Position numbers and translations under genes: made by a program. Shown one piece after another: positions 5,123 to 8,143 of a stretch of DNA of 8,143 nt. The stretch is from RBG-16-66-20 sp036560705 (GTDB lineage: Bacteria; Pseudomonadota; Gammaproteobacteria; Burkholderiales; SG8-39): NCBI GenBank assembly GCA_036560705.1, contig DATBQR010000061.1:1-8143 (forward strand). The letters run 5' to 3'. Numbering within the stretch: the stretch's first letter is position 1; each line of letters starts with the position of its first letter. The notes beneath the pieces were generated by a model. That model made no database searches and was not told where the DNA came from. It was given only the letters and a program-made list of their open reading frames with translations.

Positions 5123-5967
5123 GGCGTCTGCGCGCCGACGGTCAGGCGCCGCATGTGGCGGCGCTGGCCGTGGTAGTCGTTCACCGCGTTGTGCTGGGTG
5201 CAGCGGTTGTCCCAGACGGTCAGCGTGCCGGGCGCCCAGCGGACGCGGCAGGTAAATTCAGGTTTTGTTTGATGTTGAAATAAAAAACCCAAAATAGGGG
5301 CGCTCTCTTCTTCGGTCATGCCCCTGAAGTGCGTGGTGTGGCTGCGGCTGGCGTAGAGCGCCTTGCGGCCGGTGTCGGGATGGGTGCGCACGACCGGGTG
5401 TTCGGCGACGTATTGATCGGCGGACTCGGTGCCGTGCACCTTCATGCCCTTGATCTTGGCGTGCTGCGAGGTGCGGCCGCCCGCGTGCTTCAGCTCGGCG
5501 CTGTTGACGCCGACCAGGCCCTCCAGCGTTTTCTTCATGCCCTCCGACAGCGCGTCATAGGCGGCGGCGGTGTTGCAGAACAGCGTGTCGCCGCCGTGGC
5601 TGGGCGTCTCGACGGCATGCAGCAGCGTGGCGAGCGGCGGCTGCTTCAGGTAGGCGGTGTCGGAGTGCCAGGCGCCGCCGAAGTTCTTCGTCTCGGCCGG
5701 CTCCTTGACCACTTCGAAGATGAACGGGTAGCCGTCCATGCCGGTGACGAACGGGTAATGGCAGGGCTCGCCGAAGCGCGCGCCGATATTCATGAGGTCC
5801 GCGGGCTCGAGCTTCTGTTCGCGGATGGCGAGCACCGAGTAGCGGAGGAAGGCCTGGTGGAGTTCGTTCCAGGCGTTTTTTTCCAGCGCCTTCAAATCCA
5901 CGCCGTGGACCTCGGCCCCCAGGGCGCCCGTGAGCGGCAAAACCTGCATGCGCGGCGAAATCTGCAT
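5116..5967 (-). CDS. TauD/TfdA-family Fe(II)/2-oxoglutarate-dependent dioxygenase
   Basis: A 283-residue protein, the normal length for TauD. The iron ligands are present: H101 and D103 in AWHSDTAYL, and H259 in TQHNAVNDY. The arginines that bind 2-oxoglutarate follow in GQRRHMRR (R270/R274). The family hydroxylates small anionic compounds such as taurine, other sulfonates or aryloxyacids, with release of sulfite or aldehyde; the substrate here is unknown. The start is ATG at 5967 or the in-frame ATG at 5949. Neither has a properly spaced ribosome-binding site, and an apparent -10 (CATAAT) ends five bases before 5967, so a leaderless message is possible. Codons 224-238 are strikingly AT-rich compared with the rest. 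A Bug-protein remnant follows the stop directly. Confidence 0.93.
   Translation of the reverse strand: MQISPRMQVLPLTGALGAEVHGVDLKALEKNAWNELHQAFLRYSVLAIREQKLEPADLMNIGARFGEPCHYPFVTGMDGYPFIFEVVKEPAETKNFGGAWHSDTAYLKQPPLATLLHAVETPSHGGDTLFCNTAAAYDALSEGMKKTLEGLVGVNSAELKHAGGRTSQHAKIKGMKVHGTESADQYVAEHPVVRTHPDTGRKALYASRSHTTHFRGMTEEESAPILGFLFQHQTKPEFTCRVRWAPGTLTVWDNRCTQHNAVNDYHGQRRHMRRLTVGAQTPC
5254..5298 (-). other. AT-rich codon island inside the TauD-like gene
   Basis: Codons 224-238 contain 12 G/C in 45 bases (27%), and 14 of the 15 end in A or T: CCT ATT TTG GGT TTT and so on to GAA TTT. Flanking codons almost all end in G or C. The encoded residues (PILGFLFQHQTKPEF) fit the TauD family, so the reading frame and protein are conserved while the codon choice is foreign. 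This could be a recombined patch from an AT-rich relative, a retained rare-codon cluster, or an assembly artefact. Confidence 0.7.
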
Positions 5968-5970
5968 GCC

Positions 5971-5978
5971 TTATTATG
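5971..5978. promoter_or_regulatory. AT-rich island acting as overlapping divergent -10 elements (putative)
   Basis: Only 16 bp separate the divergent start codons at 5967 and 5984. The gap contains TTATTATG. On the plus strand, TATTAT (5972-5977, five of six matches to TATAAT) ends six bases before the reductase ATG. On the minus strand, CATAAT (5978-5973, five of six) ends five bases before the dioxygenase ATG. Neither gene has a usable Shine-Dalgarno sequence. If these are -10 elements, both transcripts would begin at or next to the start codon. No -35 was identified. Confidence 0.4.
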
Positions 5979-5983
5979 GCGCA

Positions 5984-7042
5984 ATGGAAAAAAGAATCGC
6001 CTTCGTGGGCGCGGGCGCGCTGGGCGGCTACGTCGGCGGCTGGTTCGCGCAGATGGGCCTCGACGTGACGCTGATCGATCCCTGGCCCGAGCACGTCGAG
6101 ACGATCCGCGCGCGCGGCCTGGAACTGGACGGCCTGACGCCGGAGGAGAAGCTGGTCGTCAAGAGCGCAAAAACGCTGCACCTCACCGAGGTGCAGTCGC
6201 TCGCGAAGCGTCCGGTGGACATCGCCTTCGTGTCGATGAAGTCCTACGACACCGCCTGGGCAACGGCGCTCATCAAGCCTTACCTCTCGCCCGAGGGCTG
6301 CGTGGTTTCGCTGCAGAACTGCATGAACGAGGAAACCATCGCCGGCATCGTCGGCTGGGGACGCACGCTCGGCGTGGTCGCCTCCCTCATATCCGTGGAC
6401 CTGTTCGAGAAGGGAAAAATCCGCAGGACCATGCCCAAGGGCGGCGACCAGCACACCGTGTTCCGCGTCGGCGAGCCGCACGGCCGCGTCACGCGGCGCG
6501 TCGAGGAGCTTGTGGAATGGTTCGTGCGCATCGACAGCGCGAAGGCGACCGCCAACCTGTGGGGCGAGCGCTGGGCGAAGCTGGTGCAAAACGGCATGGG
6601 CAACGGCGTCAGCGCGGCGAGCGGCCTGAGTTCGACCGATTGCGGCCGCGACGACACCATCCGCCGCTTCCAGCTCCGCCTCGCGGGCGAAGGCATCCGC
6701 GTCGGCCAGGCGCTCGGCTACCAGATGGAGAAAATCCGCGGGCTGGAACCCGAAAAGATCGCGCGCGCGAACGAAGGCGACGCGGCGGCGTTCGCGGAAG
6801 TCGACGCGGTCCTCACGCCGAAGGCCGGCGGCAATCCGCGCGCGGACATCCAGCGCCCGTCGATGGCGCAGGACATCCTCAAGGGGCGGCGCACCGAGAT
6901 CGACGCCATGAACGGCTTCATCGCGGCGAAAGGCGCCGAGGCCGGCGTGCCGGCGCCGGCCAACGCGAAACTCGCCGCCATCGTCACGCGCGTGGAGCGC
7001 GGCGAAGCCAAGCCGTCGCCCGAGCTGCTCACCCGCTCATGA
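5984..7042 (+). CDS. Ketopantoate reductase (ApbA/PanE)-family NADP-dependent oxidoreductase
   Basis: A 352-residue cytoplasmic protein. The N-terminal Rossmann domain opens IAFVGAGALGGYVGG (GxGxxG for NADP) and ends its second strand at LIDP. The catalytic-helix region WGERWAKLVQNGMGNG carries the expected Lys (K199) and Asn (N203). The C-terminal helical domain has PSMAQDILKGRRTEIDAMNG with the conserved Glu (E305), then GVPAPANAKL. PanE makes pantoate for coenzyme A, but this protein is about 50 residues longer than typical PanE and lies in a catabolic-looking pair, so a paralogous 2-oxoacid or 2-hydroxyacid oxidoreductase is equally likely. ATG 5984 was chosen because the Rossmann strand begins at once; upstream in-frame ATGs overlap the divergent dioxygenase gene. 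Its stop overlaps the next start (ATGA). Confidence 0.9.
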   Translation: MEKRIAFVGAGALGGYVGGWFAQMGLDVTLIDPWPEHVETIRARGLELDGLTPEEKLVVKSAKTLHLTEVQSLAKRPVDIAFVSMKSYDTAWATALIKPYLSPEGCVVSLQNCMNEETIAGIVGWGRTLGVVASLISVDLFEKGKIRRTMPKGGDQHTVFRVGEPHGRVTRRVEELVEWFVRIDSAKATANLWGERWAKLVQNGMGNGVSAASGLSSTDCGRDDTIRRFQLRLAGEGIRVGQALGYQMEKIRGLEPEKIARANEGDAAAFAEVDAVLTPKAGGNPRADIQRPSMAQDILKGRRTEIDAMNGFIAAKGAEAGVPAPANAKLAAIVTRVERGEAKPSPELLTRS

Positions 7043-7632
7043 GCAGGCGGATCGAATTTTTCTTCGACTTCGGCAGCCCGACGGCCTACCTCGCCTGGAC
7101 GCAGCTGCCGCGCATCGCCATGGAGTGCCGCGCGGAGATCGTCTGGCGGCCGATGCTGCTGGGCGGCGTGTTCAAGGCCACCGGCAACCAGAGCCCGGTG
7201 ACGATCGCGCCGAAGGGCCGCTGGATGTGGCTGGACATGGCGCAATGGGCGAGGCGCTACGGCGTGCCCCTGAACATCCATCCGAATTTTCCCGCCAACA
7301 CGCTCACGCTGATGCGCGGCGCGACGGGCATGCAGATGCGCGACCCGGACCGCTTCCTGCGCTACGTCGACGTCGTCTACCGGACGATGTGGGGCGAAGG
7401 GCGGGACCTCGGCAATTCCGTCGAACTTGCCGCCATGCTGACCAGCGAGCGCTTCGACGCCGCGGATTTCACCGTGATGGTCGGCGACCCCGCCGTGAAG
7501 GCGAAACTGATCGCCACCACCGAGGAAGCCGTGCAGCGCGGCGTGTTCGGGGCGCCGACGATATTCGTCGGCGAGCAGATGTTCTTCGGCCAGGACCGCC
7601 TCGAATTCGTGAAGGACGCCCTCCTGGCGTGA
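7039..7632 (+). CDS. 2-hydroxychromene-2-carboxylate isomerase / DsbA-like kappa-class GST family protein
   Basis: A 197-residue thioredoxin-fold protein with an inserted helical domain. The N-terminus RIEFFFDFGSPTAYLAW carries the Ser-Pro pair (S13-P14) that replaces CxxC in HCCA isomerases and kappa glutathione transferases. The C-terminal thioredoxin part has GVFGAPTIFVGEQMFFGQDRL with the cis-Pro in GAPT. Family members use glutathione for isomerisation in naphthalene-type aromatic degradation, but most homologues have unknown substrates. ATG 7039 lies in the ATGA overlap with the reductase gene, so translation is coupled. The last seven codons before the stop lie in a 20-bp tandem duplication. 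The alternative frame through the second copy would end VKDALRA instead of VKDALLA. Confidence 0.92.
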   Translation: MSRRIEFFFDFGSPTAYLAWTQLPRIAMECRAEIVWRPMLLGGVFKATGNQSPVTIAPKGRWMWLDMAQWARRYGVPLNIHPNFPANTLTLMRGATGMQMRDPDRFLRYVDVVYRTMWGEGRDLGNSVELAAMLTSERFDAADFTVMVGDPAVKAKLIATTEEAVQRGVFGAPTIFVGEQMFFGQDRLEFVKDALLA

Positions 7633-7648
7633 AGGACGCCCTCCGGGC
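7609..7648 (+). repeat. 20-bp tandem direct duplication at the 3' end of the HCCA isomerase-like gene
   Basis: Two adjacent 20-bp units (7609-7628 and 7629-7648) differ at one base, T versus G near the end; both are followed by GT. Because 20 is not a multiple of three, the second copy is out of frame and the junction creates the TGA that ends the gene. Removing one copy would give a gene ending VKDALRA with TAA at 7650-7652. The form suggests a simple replication-slippage duplication with almost no effect on the protein. Confidence 0.9.
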
Positions 7649-7743
7649 GTAAGTCAAAGTCAGAGAAATGTCAGGCGGCAGTATTTCTGCGCGTCCTGCC
7701 CGCCAATCGGCACTTCGAGCCAAATAAGGGGGAAAATCGACGG
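7633..7743 (+). promoter_or_regulatory. Intergenic region upstream of the radical SAM gene
   Basis: These 111 bp hold the second duplicated unit and then a less GC-rich stretch. AAGGGGG (about 7726-7732) lies 11 bases before the ATG at 7744, a rather distant ribosome-binding site. No terminator hairpin with a T-tract and no convincing -35/-10 pair was found, so whether the downstream gene has its own promoter is undecided. Confidence 0.3.
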
Positions 7744-8143
7744 ATGCCGCTTCCCAACGGCGGGGCGATCCGGAACCTGCGAGACATTCCGGTCGAACCG
7801 CCCTCCGCTTCGTTCCCTCCTCTTGGCAAAAACCTGAAGGTCCTCCTGATTTGGCCGAAGTTCCCGCCGTCTTTCTGGGGATTCGAAGGCGCGCTGGAGA
7901 TGATGCCGGAAGCCGCGGTAACCCCCCCGCTAGGGCTGGTCACCGTCGCGGCGCTTTGTCCTCCCACGTGGACTTTGAGGCTGCGCGATCACGCCTTCGA
8001 CAAAATCACCGACGAGGATTGCCAATGGGCCGACCTGGTGATGGTCAGCGCCATGCACGCCCAGAGAACCGATGCGCTGGCGATCCTGCGCCGGGCACGG
8101 TCGCTGGGAACCCGCACATTCATCGGGGGGCCGTGGGCTTCGA
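7744..8143 (+). CDS. B12-binding-domain radical SAM protein, N-terminal part only
   Basis: The first 133 codons of a gene that runs off the right edge. After about 31 non-conserved residues comes a Rossmann-like cobalamin-binding domain: KVLLIWPKFPPSFWGFE, then TPPLGLVTVAAL, then WTLRLRDHAF, WADLVMVSAM and TRTFIGGPWAS. This pattern (P-K/R-F-x-x-S-F-W, PPLGL-x-T-V-A-A-L, WADLVM) matches the B12-dependent radical SAM group that includes hopanoid-type methylases and DUF4070 proteins. The radical SAM CxxxCxxC motif would come later and is not visible, so the reaction cannot be assigned. Codons are less GC-biased than in neighbours (GCT, CCT, CTT, TGT occur), which may mark a different origin. ATG 7744 is the only in-frame start nearby. 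Confidence 0.85.
   Translation, partial: MPLPNGGAIRNLRDIPVEPPSASFPPLGKNLKVLLIWPKFPPSFWGFEGALEMMPEAAVTPPLGLVTVAALCPPTWTLRLRDHAFDKITDEDCQWADLVMVSAMHAQRTDALAILRRARSLGTRTFIGGPWAS

Noticed and set aside
5329..7632. A 767-codon open frame on the plus strand through the dioxygenase, reductase and isomerase regions
   Set aside because: It is antisense to the TauD-like gene and out of frame with the reductase, giving Arg/Gly/Ala-rich low-complexity protein. Only its end is real, because it shares the frame of the HCCA isomerase-like gene.
7674..7692. GCAG-TATTT-CTGC hairpin downstream of the isomerase gene
   Set aside because: A 4-bp stem that does not extend and has no T-tract; not distinguishable from chance.
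1..8143. CRISPR arrays, tRNA/rRNA genes, insertion sequences, phage or toxin-antitoxin genes
   Set aside because: No spaced repeats, transposase or integrase motifs, terminal inverted repeats or recognisable RNA genes were seen on either strand.

Overview
The window is GC-rich DNA (roughly two-thirds G+C by eye) with densely packed genes on both strands. It suggests a beta-proteobacterium, probably Burkholderiales-like. The grounds are a Bug-type solute-binding protein remnant, a TauD/TfdA dioxygenase, a ketopantoate-reductase paralogue next to a 2-hydroxychromene-2-carboxylate (HCCA) isomerase homologue, and a DSD1-type PLP enzyme. The taxonomic call is inference; no rRNA or tRNA gene is present.

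Layout. (1) 1-1285, minus strand: a metallo-beta-lactamase-fold hydrolase followed, with an 8-bp overlap, by a PLP-dependent DSD1-type D-amino-acid enzyme that runs off the left edge. (2) 1312-3269, plus strand: a divergent CinA C-terminal-domain protein overlapping by 19 bp a DUF2235/Tle1-like alpha/beta hydrolase. The hydrolase carries a C-terminal domain resembling the galactophilic lectin LecA. The overlap contains an in-frame A AAA AAC slippery sequence. (3) 3285-4949: a MerR-family metal sensor (minus) divergent from a periplasmic thioredoxin-like protein plus a CcdA-type membrane thiol transporter. Between them lies a textbook MerR promoter: a perfect 6+3+6 dyad inside a 19-bp spacer. 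This reads as a metal- or thiol-stress-induced 'split DsbD' module. (4) 4961-5967, minus strand: a TauD/TfdA-type dioxygenase whose 3' end abuts a 53-codon remnant of a Bug solute-binding protein. The dioxygenase contains a sharply bounded AT-rich codon patch. (5) 5984-7632, plus strand: a ketopantoate-reductase-family oxidoreductase translationally coupled (ATGA) to an HCCA isomerase/kappa-GST-like protein. The latter's 3' end carries a 20-bp tandem duplication. (6) 7744-8143, plus strand: the N-terminal part of a B12-binding radical SAM protein in visibly less GC-biased codons.

Most of this is ordinary accessory metabolism. The parts most worth a second look are the MerR-controlled thioredoxin/CcdA module, whose thioredoxin has Ser in place of the cis-proline and whose regulator has a Cys-every-four metal loop; the DUF2235-LecA-like fusion coupled to CinA; and two divergent gene pairs that each share a single AT island as apparent back-to-back -10 elements, with little or no room for leaders.
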